Shown: positions 45,594 through 57,146 of the stretch, one piece after another
Numbering within the stretch: position 1 is the stretch's first letter
Layout of the letters: the number at the start of each line of letters is the position of its first letter
Source: an uncultured Roseibium sp.
GTDB taxonomy: Bacteria > Pseudomonadota > Alphaproteobacteria > Rhizobiales > Stappiaceae
DNA: 64,000 nt
Assembly: GCF_963669205.1 (NCBI RefSeq)
Contig: NZ_OY769915.1
Span: 470,001-534,000, forward strand
Direction: 5' to 3'
Made by a program: the position numbers and the translations under genes
The notes under the pieces: model-generated
What the model was told of the DNA's origin: nothing
What the model saw: the letters and a program-made list of their open reading frames with translations, nothing else
The model's database searches: none

Positions 45594-47249
45594 ATGGCAA
45601 TCAGCGCAAACCGGCTGGAACTGCTGCAAATTGCTGATGCGGTCGCCCGGGAAAAATCCATTGACCGGATGATCGTGATCAATGCGATGGAAGACGCAAT
45701 TCAGAAAGCTGCCCGCTCCCGATACGGCACCGAAACCGAGGTCCGCGCCGAGATCAATCCGAAGACCGGTGAAATCCGTCTGCAACGGCTGCTTCAGGTC
45801 GTGGAAGTCGTTGAGAACGTCTCCACCGATATTTCGCTTGAAGATGCCCAGGCGCGCAACCCGGAAGCAAGTCTCGGTGACTTTATCGCCGAGCCTCTGC
45901 CGCCGCTCGATTTCGGACGCATCGCCGCGCAATCCGCAAAGCAGGTGATTGTGCAGAAGGTGCGCGAAGCCGAGCGCGACCGCCAGTACGAAGAGTACAA
46001 GGACCGCGTCGGCGAAGTCATCAACGGCGTCGTCAAGCGGGCTGAATACGGCAACGTGATTGTCGACCTCGGGCGCGGCGAGGGCATCGTGCGGCGGGAC
46101 GAACTGATCCCGCGCGAGATTTTCCGGACCGGTGACCGCATCCGGGCGTTCATCTACGACGTGCGCCGCGAACAGCGCGGGCCGCAGATCTTTCTCTCCA
46201 GGACGCATCCGCAGTTCATGGCCAAGCTGTTCGCGCAGGAAGTGCCGGAGATCTATGACGGCGTGATTGAAATCAAGTCGGTCGCGCGGGATCCCGGTTC
46301 GCGCGCGAAGATCGCGGTGATCTCGAAAGACACGTCCATCGACCCGGTCGGCGCCTGCGTCGGTATGCGCGGCAGCCGTGTTCAGGCCGTGGTGGGCGAG
46401 CTCCAGGGCGAAAAGATCGACATTATTCCCTGGAATGAGGAAGCCGCCACGTTCATCGTCAACGCGCTGCAGCCCGCAGAAGTTGCCAAGGTTGTTCTCG
46501 ACGAGGATGCGGAGCGTATTGAAGTTGTCGTTCCCGATGACCAACTGTCACTTGCGATCGGCCGTCGTGGCCAGAATGTGCGCCTTGCGTCGCAGCTGAC
46601 CGGCTGGGCCATTGACATCATGACCGAGCAGGAAGAATCGGATCGCCGCCAGAAGGAATTCATGGAGCGGTCCCAGCTCTTCATGGAGGCGCTCAACGTG
46701 GACGAAATGGTCGGCCAGCTGCTGGCGACCGAAGGTTTCAGCTCTGTCGAGGAAGTCGCCTATGTGGAGATCGAGGAAATCTCCATGATCGAGGGCTTCG
46801 ATGATGACACGGCGGTTGAAATCCAGGCGCGCGCCCGGGATTACCTGGGTGAGCTGGAGGCCAAGCTTGACGAGGAACGCCTCGAACTCGGCGTGTCCGA
46901 CGATTTGCGGACAATTGACGGCCTGACCACCGCGATGCTTGTTGCGCTGGGCAAGGACGACATCAAGTCGATGGAAGATCTTGCCGGATGTGCGGCTGAC
47001 GATCTTGTCGGCTGGACCGAGCGCAAGGATGGCGAGACCAAGCGTTTCGATGGCGCGCTGACTGGTCTTGATGTCTCCCGCGCGGAAGCTGAAAACATGG
47101 TGATGGCGGCGCGTCTCGCAGCCGGCTGGATCACCGAAGAAGAGCTTGCAGCGATGTCCGCCGAGGCCGAAGAGGTCGAGGAAGACGTTGAGGCAGTTGA
47201 GGAAGTGGCCGAACAGGAAGTGCCTGCCGGCGCCATTCTGAACGGCTGA
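45594..47249 (+). CDS. nusA: Transcription termination/antitermination factor NusA
   Basis: The 551-residue protein binds RNA polymerase and RNA. The N-terminal domain (LELLQIADAVAREKSIDRMIVINAMEDAIQKAARSRYG) is followed by an S1 domain (GEVINGVVKRAEYGNVIVDLG), KH domains (VGACVGMRGSRVQAVVGELQGEKIDII) and two C-terminal acidic helix-hairpin-helix repeats. An acidic tail ends it. It follows rimP in the standard order. Confidence 0.96.
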   Translation: MAISANRLELLQIADAVAREKSIDRMIVINAMEDAIQKAARSRYGTETEVRAEINPKTGEIRLQRLLQVVEVVENVSTDISLEDAQARNPEASLGDFIAEPLPPLDFGRIAAQSAKQVIVQKVREAERDRQYEEYKDRVGEVINGVVKRAEYGNVIVDLGRGEGIVRRDELIPREIFRTGDRIRAFIYDVRREQRGPQIFLSRTHPQFMAKLFAQEVPEIYDGVIEIKSVARDPGSRAKIAVISKDTSIDPVGACVGMRGSRVQAVVGELQGEKIDIIPWNEEAATFIVNALQPAEVAKVVLDEDAERIEVVVPDDQLSLAIGRRGQNVRLASQLTGWAIDIMTEQEESDRRQKEFMERSQLFMEALNVDEMVGQLLATEGFSSVEEVAYVEIEEISMIEGFDDDTAVEIQARARDYLGELEAKLDEERLELGVSDDLRTIDGLTTAMLVALGKDDIKSMEDLAGCAADDLVGWTERKDGETKRFDGALTGLDVSRAEAENMVMAARLAAGWITEEELAAMSAEAEEVEEDVEAVEEVAEQEVPAGAILNG

Positions 47250-47340
47250 GGACGGCGGTAGCCGCCTGAAGGAAATGGATCGTGCGAAAGCGCACCGGCC
47301 GCGCTGGGGTGACTTTCGGTTGATCTGAAGGAGTGGCGGC

Positions 47341-47976
47341 GTGCCAAGGAAGAATGAACCAACCGAACGGCAATGTGCCGTGACCAGGGAGGTTCGGCCC
47401 GTAAGCTCGCTGATCCGGTTCGTGCTTGATCCCGATGGACAGGTGGTGCCGGATCTGAAACGGGCGCTGCCTGGACGCGGCGTCTGGGTGACGGCAACGG
47501 AAGAAAGTGTTGCCGTTGCCGAAAAGAACAGGAAGAAGGTGTTCGGCCGGGGGTTCAAATGTGAGGCCCTTGTGGAACCGGGCCTTGTGGAACGCGTCGG
47601 AGCGCTCCTCGAAAGGTCGGCGCTTCAGGCACTTTCCCTGACGCGCAAGGCTGGTGAACTTGTCACCGGCTACGCGAAAGTTGAAGCGGCCCTGCGGCGG
47701 GATACTGTCGTCGGGTTGATCCATGCCTCGGACGCGGCCGGGGACGGTGTGCGAAAACTGGCGGCTGTGGCAGCCGGTAAAGAAGAACTCGCAAACGGGT
47801 GCCAAATCGTCCGTTTGTTCGATTCGACCCAATTGGATTTGGCATTGGGCCGGTCAAATGTGATACATGCTGCACTGCTTGCGGGGCATGCGAGCGAAAA
47901 CTTTCTTGCACGAGTGCGTGACATGGAGCGTTTTCGCGGTTATTCCGCTGCAAGTGACGAAAATAGCAACGCATAG
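47341..47976 (+). CDS. ylxR: YlxR-type RNA-binding protein with L7Ae-like domain
   Basis: The 211-residue product joins a YlxR/DUF448 domain (ERQCAVTREVRPVSSLIRFVLDPDGQVVPDLKRALPGRGVWV) to an L7Ae/L30e-like domain (LVTGYAKVEAALRRDTVVGLIHASDAAGDGVRKL). The start is a GTG at 47341 supported by AAGGAG. This nusA-ylxR-infB arrangement is widespread; the protein is thought to bind nucleic acid, with an uncertain precise role. Confidence 0.88.
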   Translation: MPRKNEPTERQCAVTREVRPVSSLIRFVLDPDGQVVPDLKRALPGRGVWVTATEESVAVAEKNRKKVFGRGFKCEALVEPGLVERVGALLERSALQALSLTRKAGELVTGYAKVEAALRRDTVVGLIHASDAAGDGVRKLAAVAAGKEELANGCQIVRLFDSTQLDLALGRSNVIHAALLAGHASENFLARVRDMERFRGYSAASDENSNA

Positions 47977-48005
47977 CAGGGCGGTTGCGCAGGACTGAAG
48001 GCAAT

Positions 48006-50743
<2,738 letters not shown>

Positions 50744-50747
<4 letters not shown>

Positions 50748-50930
50748 AGCATTTTCCGGCCAATTTGGATTATTTGATGAGGATATCCGGTTCACTCGGC
50801 CAGGCGCGTCACGTAGTGCGATGCGGTGCATCGTGCAAGTGGCACAACGCAGCCGATGGGCTGGATATCCTCACCCTTTGTGGAACGCACTCTTGCGAGA
50901 ATTATCGAGATTGGCGGGAATATGCTCTGA
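50744..50930. repeat. MITE-like repeat copy 2 (infB/rbfA junction)
   Basis: The left end begins CTAGAGCATTTTCCGGCCAA, where TAG is the infB stop codon. The next 160 bases align with copy 1, including GCGATGCGGTGCATCGTGCA and GATGGGCTGGATATCCTCACC. The full right terminal repeat of copy 1 is missing; a weak match (ATTGGCGGGAATATGCTCT, 50910-50928) is where similarity ends. It reads as a shortened copy. Confidence 0.75.
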
Positions 50931-51032
50931 CCGCCGGAACGGAAATACAGGCAGAAGCGCCGGCGGGATTCAGATGGATCGCGCCGGCGCTGCCACTTTC
51001 AGGGTCAACGATGGCCCTGGTCAGGAACACAA

Positions 51033-51446
51033 ATGGCTAGACAGAATGCTCAGGACAGCCGTGGACCGTCGCAACGCCAGTTGAAGGTCGGCGAGACGGT
51101 GCGCAAGGAACTGTCCGATATCTTTACACGCGGCGAGTTCTCGAACCCCGATCTGGACGGTGCGATCGTGACCATCCCGGAAGTCCGGATGACGCCCGAC
51201 CTGAGGCTCGCGACGTGTCTCGTCATGCCGCTTGGCGGCAAGAACGCGGAGCGGGTCGAAAAGGCGCTCAACCGCAGCGCCAAGTATCTGCGCGGTCAGG
51301 TGTCCCGGCGCCTCACCATGAAATACATGCCGGATCTGCGCTTCGTGCTGGACACCCGTTTCGATGACGACGACCGTATCGACACGCTGCTGCATTCGCC
51401 CGGCGTATCGCGGGATCTGGGCAACGACGACAACCGCGAGGACTGA
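51033..51446 (+). CDS. rbfA: Ribosome-binding factor A
   Basis: The 137-residue KH-like protein matures the 16S 5' end and 30S subunits. SQRQLKVGETVRKELSDIFTRGEF starts it, LATCLVMPLGGKNAERVEKALNRSAKYLRGQVSRRL is the core, and MPDLRFVLDTRFDDDDRIDTLL ends it. It is separated from infB by a repeat element rather than the usual short gap. Confidence 0.93.
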   Translation: MARQNAQDSRGPSQRQLKVGETVRKELSDIFTRGEFSNPDLDGAIVTIPEVRMTPDLRLATCLVMPLGGKNAERVEKALNRSAKYLRGQVSRRLTMKYMPDLRFVLDTRFDDDDRIDTLLHSPGVSRDLGNDDNRED

Positions 51447-51476
51447 GTTCGGCGGGGACGCTCTGATCCTTTCAGT

Positions 51477-51591
51477 TTGTCATCCCTGCGCAGGCAGGGA
51501 TCCGGTACTCATCTGTTCGATTGTGTGGCAGAGCGCAAACACAGGGAATACTGGACCCCGGTCTCTCGCGCTGCTCGAACCGGGGTGACAA
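51477..51591. repeat. REP-like palindromic element between rbfA and truB
   Basis: The element starts TTGTCATCCC and ends GGGGTGACAA, which are near-inverted copies. The left half contains the hairpin CCCTGC-GCAG-GCAGGG, the right half CCCCGGT...ACCGGGG. It is 115 bp and resembles the TGTCATCCC-type intergenic palindromic repeats common in proteobacteria. It leaves truB with little room for a promoter or ribosome binding site. Confidence 0.7.
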
Positions 51592-51641
51592 GCCGGTGGC
51601 TGCAGGTCCACCAAGTTTACTTTTCTACAAACGAATCCGAC

Positions 51642-52586
51642 ATGGCACGCCAGAAACAGATCAAGCGAAAGAAGAACGCCATCAATGGCTGGCTTGTGCT
51701 CGACAAGCCCTACGGCATCACCTCCAACGAGGCGCTCGGCAAGATCAAGCGGATCTTCTCGCCGCAGAAGGTCGGTCACGCCGGCACGCTCGATCCGCGC
51801 GCATCCGGCCTGTTGCCGGTCGCCTTCGGCGAGGCCACCAAGACGGTGCCCTTCGTGATGGACGGGCGCAAGGTCTACCGGTTCGAGGTGACCTGGGGGA
51901 CGGAGACCGATACGGACGACACCGAGGGCGAGGTGATCGCGACGTCGGAGGCAAGGCCGGAAGCGGAGACGATCGCGGCCCTCCTGGCCGACTTCACCGG
52001 CACCATCATGCAGGTACCGCCGAAGTTTTCTGCGATCAAGGTGGCGGGCGAACGCGCCTACGACCTGGCACGGGACGGCGAAGAGGTGGAACTCGAAGCG
52101 CGCCCGATCGACGTGCACCGCCTGGATCTGGTGGATTGCCCGGACGCGGACCGCGCCGTCTTCGAAGCGGAGTGCGGCAAGGGCACCTATGTGCGCGCGC
52201 TGGCCAGGGACCTTGGACGCCGCCTCGGCACGTATGGCCACGTGACGTCCCTGCGCCGCCTTCTGGTCGGACCGTTCGGGGAAGACGATCTTGTCGACTT
52301 TGACGACATCCTGGAAGCATCGGAGGAACGGGGCGAAGGCGAGGGCATCGAGGCGCTCGTCGAGGAATTTGTCCTGCCCGTGCGCGAGGCGATGGACGCG
52401 CTGGTCGAAGTGCCGGTCTCGCTGGATGACGCGGCCAGGATCCGGAAGGGCATGGCGGTGCTGCTGCGCGGCCGCGAAGCACCGCTGAATACGGAAGTCG
52501 CCTTTGCCAGCCATGCGAGCGTGCCCGTCGCGATCGGATCGATCGACAAGGGCCGCTTCCAGCCGACGCGCGTGTTTCATCTCTGA
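51642..52586 (+). CDS. truB: tRNA pseudouridine(55) synthase
   Basis: The 314-residue enzyme makes pseudouridine 55 in the tRNA T-loop. INGWLVLDKPYGITSNEALGKIKRIF and KVGHAGTLDPRASGLLPVAFGEATK contain the catalytic aspartate in GTLDP, and the C-terminal PUA-like part is at SLDDAARIRKGMAVLLRG. The ATG at 51642 is chosen because MARQKQIKRKK matches the family, although no clear ribosome binding site precedes it. A longer open frame upstream would read through the REP-like element. Confidence 0.94.
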   Translation: MARQKQIKRKKNAINGWLVLDKPYGITSNEALGKIKRIFSPQKVGHAGTLDPRASGLLPVAFGEATKTVPFVMDGRKVYRFEVTWGTETDTDDTEGEVIATSEARPEAETIAALLADFTGTIMQVPPKFSAIKVAGERAYDLARDGEEVELEARPIDVHRLDLVDCPDADRAVFEAECGKGTYVRALARDLGRRLGTYGHVTSLRRLLVGPFGEDDLVDFDDILEASEERGEGEGIEALVEEFVLPVREAMDALVEVPVSLDDAARIRKGMAVLLRGREAPLNTEVAFASHASVPVAIGSIDKGRFQPTRVFHL

Positions 52587-52860
52587 CATCAGTTGGGCGC
52601 CGCGACCGGGAGGGTGACGGTTCAGGCTGACCTACAGGCAGGAAACCGCAAGAGGAATAGAAGGCGACATCTGAAAGATTCCTCTGGCTTTTCCCGCTAT
52701 TTTCTGCCATATACCGCCGCCATTGGGCACTGAGGCCCAATTCGTCCGGACGGATCCTTTGCTGAACGACATCTCGGCTCTGGAAACTTCCGGATCAGGC
52801 CGGTTTCCGGCACTTCAACGCGTCCGGTCAACGGACCCCCCTCTTCGAAAGGAAAGAGCG

Positions 52861-53130
52861 ATGTCGATTACTGCAGAGCGTAAAGCTGAGCTCATCAAGG
52901 AATTTGCGACCAAGGAAGGCGACACCGGCTCTCCGGAAGTCCAGGTGGCGATCCTCACCGAGCGCATCAACAACCTGACCGAACATTTCAAGGGCCATGG
53001 CAAGGACAATCACTCCCGCCGCGGTCTTCTGAAAATGGTTGCGCAGCGCCGGTCCCTGCTGGACTACACGCGCGGCAAGAGCGAAGACCGCTACAAGACG
53101 CTGATCGAGCGTCTGGGCATCCGCCGCTAA
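52861..53130 (+). CDS. rpsO: 30S ribosomal protein S15
   Basis: The 89-residue protein starts MSITAERKAELIKEFATKEG and contains GSPEVQVAILTERINNLTEHFKGHGKDNHSRRGLLKMVAQRRSLLDYT, the S15 pattern that binds 16S rRNA. AAAGGAAAG lies upstream of the ATG. The 120 bp before it look like a structured leader; rpsO-pnp order is standard. Confidence 0.98.
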   Translation: MSITAERKAELIKEFATKEGDTGSPEVQVAILTERINNLTEHFKGHGKDNHSRRGLLKMVAQRRSLLDYTRGKSEDRYKTLIERLGIRR

Positions 53131-53145
53131 GGTCTTGAACAAACG

Positions 53146-53176
53146 AAACGCGGTGGGCTGGTTCCCGCCGCGTTTT
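53146..53176 (+). terminator. Terminator after rpsO
   Basis: AAACGCGGTGGG and CCCGCCGCGTTT pair over 12 bases with one wobble around CTGGTT and are followed by TTTGCTT. It lies 15 bp past the rpsO stop. Confidence 0.8.
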
Positions 53177-53468
53177 GCTTAAAGGCGTCTTCGGCCGTAT
53201 GCCTGAAAACGGACGGTTTGACGGCCCGGAAACGCGCATTGATAGAGTGCGTTCCCATTTGATGGCAAACACTCTATAGAAACCTCGTGACAAGTCATGG
53301 GGCAGGATTGCCGGCTTCTTTCGGTTCCGATTTGCGGAAAGCAGCCCGTTGTCTTGCCCGTGACCTGTCCGCCGGTAACCGGCCCATCCGGGGCCGACCG
53401 GGAATGTGCCTGTCCGATGGCGTTGCAAGGAGTGCAGCGGCGGGCGGGCGACTACGTAAGGACAGATG

Positions 53469-55595
53469 ATGTTTGATATTCATCGTGTAGAAGTCGAGTG
53501 GGGCGGTCGGCCGCTCGTGCTCGAGACGGGCAAGGTTGCCCGCCAGGCCGACGGCGCCGTCATGGCGACCTACGGCGAAACCAAGGTTCTGGCGACCGTT
53601 GTCTCCGCCAAGGAGCCGCGTGCCGGACAGGATTTTTTCCCGCTCACCGTGAACTACCAGGAAAAGGCATTTGCCGCCGGTAAGATCCCGGGCGGGTATT
53701 TCAAGCGCGAAGGCCGCCCGTCGGAGCACGAGACGCTCACCTCCCGTCTGATCGACCGGCCGATCCGCCCGCTGTTTGCCGATGGCTACAAGAACGACAC
53801 CCAGGTCGTGATCACCGTGCTGTCCCATGACATGGAAAACGCTCCGGACATCCTTGCAATGGTTGCAGCCTCTGCTGCGCTGACGCTGTCCGGTGTTCCG
53901 TTCATGGGTCCGATCGGTGGCGCGCGCGTCGGTTACATCGATGGCGAATACGTTCTGAACCCGGCAGTCGACGACATGCCGGAAAGCGCGCTCGACCTGG
54001 TGGTTGCCGGTACGAACGACGCCGTCCTGATGGTGGAATCGGAAGCCAAGGAACTGGACGAAGCCACCATGCTCGGCGCGGTGATGTTCGGTCACACGGG
54101 CTTCCAGACCGTGATCGACGCGATCATCAAGCTGGCCGAGACCGCCGCGAAGGAACCGCGCGAACTGTCCATTCCGGACCATTCCGCGCTCTTCGATCAG
54201 GTCAAGTCCCTCGCGGGCGAAGAACTGACCGCAGCCTACAAGATCACCTCCAAGACCGATCGCAAGAACGCGGTGGATGCCGCCAAGGCAAAGGTTGTCG
54301 AGGCCCTGATCACCAACGCGGCGGAAGGTGAGGCACCGGAATCCAACGTACTCGGCGAGCAGTTCAAGAAACTCGAAGCCGAAATCGTTCGCGGCGCCAT
54401 CCTCGACACCGGCACGCGTATCGACGGACGTGATCTCTCCACCGTGCGCGCGATTTCCTCGGAAGTCGGCATCCTGCCGCGCGCCCATGGTTCTTCCCTG
54501 TTCACGCGTGGCGAGACCCAGGGTCTTGTCGTTGCGACGCTCGGCACAGGTGAAGACGAACAGTTCATCGATCTGCTGGAAGGCACCGTGAAGTCCCACT
54601 TCATGCTGCACTACAACTTCCCGCCTTATTCCGTTGGTGAAACCGGCCGCATGGGTTCCCCCGGACGGCGTGAGATCGGCCACGGCAAGCTGGCCTGGCG
54701 TGCGATCAACCCGATGCTGCCCCAGCACCACGATTTCCCCTACACGCTCCGCGTTGTCTCCGAAATTACCGAATCCAACGGATCGTCCTCCATGGCGACC
54801 GTTTGTGGCACCTCACTGGCACTTATGGATGCCGGCGTTCCGCTGAAGGCTCCCGTTGCCGGTATCGCGATGGGTCTGATCAAGGACGGCGAGCGCTTCG
54901 CGGTTCTCTCCGATATCCTTGGCGACGAAGATCACCTCGGCGACATGGACTTCAAGGTTGCCGGCACCGAAGGTGGCATCACTTCGTTGCAGATGGACAT
55001 CAAGATCGACGGTATTACCGAAGAGATCATGAAGGTCGCTCTGGAGCAGGCAAAAGGTGGCCGGATCCACATTCTGGGCGAGATGGCCAATGCCATCACC
55101 GAAGCCCGTTCGGAGCTTGGCGAACACGCACCGCGCATCGAAATGATGAAAATCCCGGTCGACAAGATCCGTGAAGTCATCGGTTCGGGCGGCAAGGTCA
55201 TCCGCGAAATCGTGGAAAAGACCGGTGCCAAGGTCAACATCGAGGACGATGGCACCGTCAAGATCGCTTCTTCCGACGGCAAGGCGATCAAGGCGGCCGT
55301 CAACTGGATCAACTCCATCGCGGCTGAGCCGGAAGTCGGTGTCATCTACGAAGGCACGGTCGTCAAGTGCGTCGACTTCGGCGCATTCGTCAACTTCTTC
55401 GGCGCGAAGGACGGTCTGGTGCATATCTCGCAGCTGGCTCCGCGCAAGGTCGGCAAGGTGACCGACGTCGTCAAGGAAGGCGATAAGGTCTGGGTCAAGC
55501 TCATGGGCTTCGACGAGCGCGGCAAGGTACGCCTGTCCATGAAAGTGGTCGATCAGGACACCGGCAAGGAAATCGAGAAGGAAAACGCCGAGTAA
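53469..55595 (+). CDS. pnp: Polyribonucleotide nucleotidyltransferase (PNPase)
   Basis: The 708-residue 3'-5' phosphorolytic exoribonuclease has two RNase PH cores (VEWGGRPLVLETGKVARQADGAV; ILPRAHGSSLFTRGETQGLVVATLGT), a KH domain (PVDKIREVIGSGGKVIREIVEKTGAKVNIEDDGTV) and an S1 domain (YEGTVVKCVDFGAFVNFFGAKDGLVHIS). I use the ATG at 53469 (MFDIHRV); 53466 adds one Met. AAGG precedes it. A terminator follows the gene. Confidence 0.97.
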   Translation: MFDIHRVEVEWGGRPLVLETGKVARQADGAVMATYGETKVLATVVSAKEPRAGQDFFPLTVNYQEKAFAAGKIPGGYFKREGRPSEHETLTSRLIDRPIRPLFADGYKNDTQVVITVLSHDMENAPDILAMVAASAALTLSGVPFMGPIGGARVGYIDGEYVLNPAVDDMPESALDLVVAGTNDAVLMVESEAKELDEATMLGAVMFGHTGFQTVIDAIIKLAETAAKEPRELSIPDHSALFDQVKSLAGEELTAAYKITSKTDRKNAVDAAKAKVVEALITNAAEGEAPESNVLGEQFKKLEAEIVRGAILDTGTRIDGRDLSTVRAISSEVGILPRAHGSSLFTRGETQGLVVATLGTGEDEQFIDLLEGTVKSHFMLHYNFPPYSVGETGRMGSPGRREIGHGKLAWRAINPMLPQHHDFPYTLRVVSEITESNGSSSMATVCGTSLALMDAGVPLKAPVAGIAMGLIKDGERFAVLSDILGDEDHLGDMDFKVAGTEGGITSLQMDIKIDGITEEIMKVALEQAKGGRIHILGEMANAITEARSELGEHAPRIEMMKIPVDKIREVIGSGGKVIREIVEKTGAKVNIEDDGTVKIASSDGKAIKAAVNWINSIAAEPEVGVIYEGTVVKCVDFGAFVNFFGAKDGLVHISQLAPRKVGKVTDVVKEGDKVWVKLMGFDERGKVRLSMKVVDQDTGKEIEKENAE

Positions 55596-55618
55596 TCCCG
55601 GCCCGATCTCGAAACGGG

Positions 55619-55654
55619 AAACGCGCGAAGGACCTCGTCTTTCGCGCGTTTTGT
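55619..55654 (+). terminator. Terminator after pnp
   Basis: AAACGCGCGAA and TTCGCGCGTTT pair across an 11-base loop, followed by TTGTTTT, 24 bp after the pnp stop. Confidence 0.8.
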
Positions 55655-55778
55655 TTTGGCTGGGCCGGGACACGGCCTGACAATCGCCGCGCGTGTACCA
55701 GCGCATTCGGTAACGCAGATTTGCCTCTGGTGCCGAAGCTGCTATACCCGCGGTCGAATATCGCAAGAGAGGATCGAC

Positions 55779-56591
55779 ATGGGGCAAATGCGCTTGGTTG
55801 TCGTTGGTGCCGGCGGCCGAATGGGCAGGGCATTGACCAGGGCCGTGACAGAGATTGACGGCGCCACCGTTGCGGCCGCGATCGAACGCGAAGGGTCCGA
55901 TTTTCTCGGCAAGGACGCCGGTGAACTCGCAGGTGTCGGCCCTCTCGGCGTTGCCGTGAGCGACGATCCCCTGACGGCTTTTGCCAATGCCGACGGCGTC
56001 CTGGATTTCACCGCGCCCTCAGCCAGCCTCTGGTTCGCGGAACTGGCCGCACAGGCGCGCATCGTCCACGTGATCGGAACCACCGGCTGGGCCGAAGGCG
56101 AGGACGAGCCGCTGAAGGCGGCAGCACGCCATGCAAGGATCGTGAAGTCCGGCAACATGAGCCTCGGTGTCAATCTGCTGGCAAGTCTCGTGCGTGTCGC
56201 CGCTGCAGCTCTGGACACGGACTTCGATATCGAAGTTATTGAAATGCATCACAAACACAAGGTCGATGCCCCATCCGGAACGGCGCTTTTGCTCGGGCAG
56301 GCAGCCGCGGACGGCCGTGGGATTGATCTCGGTTCGCACGCGGTGCGCGCGCGCGACGGCATCATGGATCCCAGGAAGACCGGTGACATCGGCTTCGCCA
56401 CGCTCCGTGGCGGCTCGGTGATTGGCGAGCATTCGGTGGTCTTCGCCGGTGAGGGGGAACGTATCGAGCTGACCCACCGTGCCGAAGACCGTCAGCTTTT
56501 CGCACGTGGCGCGGTCAAGGCAGCGCTCTGGGGATACGACCAGAAACCGGGACTTTATTCGATGGCCGATGTCCTCGGCCTCAACGCATAA
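55779..56591 (+). CDS. dapB: 4-hydroxy-tetrahydrodipicolinate reductase
   Basis: The 270-residue NAD(P)H enzyme of the lysine/diaminopimelate pathway has the nucleotide-binding GAGGRMGRALTRAV, VIGTTGWAEGE and the active-site signature EVIEMHHKHKVDAPSGTALLLGQ. AGAGAGG six bases before the ATG at 55779 sets the start; the open frame upstream lacks similarity. Two repeat elements lie between it and gpmA. Confidence 0.96.
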   Translation: MGQMRLVVVGAGGRMGRALTRAVTEIDGATVAAAIEREGSDFLGKDAGELAGVGPLGVAVSDDPLTAFANADGVLDFTAPSASLWFAELAAQARIVHVIGTTGWAEGEDEPLKAAARHARIVKSGNMSLGVNLLASLVRVAAAALDTDFDIEVIEMHHKHKVDAPSGTALLLGQAAADGRGIDLGSHAVRARDGIMDPRKTGDIGFATLRGGSVIGEHSVVFAGEGERIELTHRAEDRQLFARGAVKAALWGYDQKPGLYSMADVLGLNA

Positions 56592-56613
56592 CGATCGCCT
56601 AGGTGATGGATCA

Positions 56614-56853
56614 ATAAATGAGACTGAAATGGCATGCGAAATGGCGAAAGCCCGTCAGGAAGGGTGTGCGGAGCGGGCTTCCTGCCCGGTCAAGCACGCT
56701 GACGCCGCGGGGTGACGCCATTTCCATGTCCTCCGGATTTGACCGGCTTGCGCCTCCTCCGCGTTGCGAAAGGCTCGAAAATGAACCACATTTCCTGCGC
56801 TTCCGCGCCTTGATGAGACGCAAGCCGCCTCAAACCATTTCGGCCTCATTTAT
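56614..56853. repeat. Second type of inverted-repeat element after dapB
   Basis: The element of 240 bp is bounded by ATAAATGAGACTGAAATGG (56614-56632) and CCATTTCGGCCTCATTTAT (56835-56853), inverted copies matching at 17 of 19 positions. The core shows no similarity to the MITE-like family and no credible gene. It lies 12 bp before repeat copy 3. Confidence 0.5.
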
Positions 56854-56864
56854 AGGTCCATCAC

Positions 56865-57131
56865 CTTGAGCCCTTTTGAGTGATACGGAGTCATTTGATG
56901 GAACCAATTCAGCTCATATCCAAGGCGCGGAGCGAAGCGCGATGCGGAGTATCGAGTAAGCTCTGCAACGCTGTAGATGGGCTGAATTGGCTCACCGAAG
57001 GCCCGGTTTTCGGGCTCGCCGGACGTCGTTGCGCTCTGCTTCCGGTCAACCAGACCGCCACACAGAGCGCGCCTGGCCGACAAACCCGAAAAACGGGTCA
57101 AATGGCCCCGAATCACTCAAAAGGGCTCTAG
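56865..57131. repeat. MITE-like repeat copy 3 (dapB/gpmA junction)
   Basis: The 267-bp element has terminal inverted repeats of about 34 nt with four mismatches; the left starts CTTGAGCCCTTTTGAGTGAT, the right ends ATCACTCAAAAGGGCTCTAG. The ends differ from copy 1, but the core shares GAAGCGCGATGCGG, GATGGGCTGAATTGGCTCACC and the CATTTGA motif. The right CTAG is 15 bp before the gpmA start. Confidence 0.8.
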
Positions 57132-57146
57132 TTTAAGGAGAACGGC

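Noticed and set aside
56618..56869. Small open frames on both strands inside the second inverted-repeat element
   Set aside because: Composition is not protein-like and there is no start signal; the inverted ends explain the region better.
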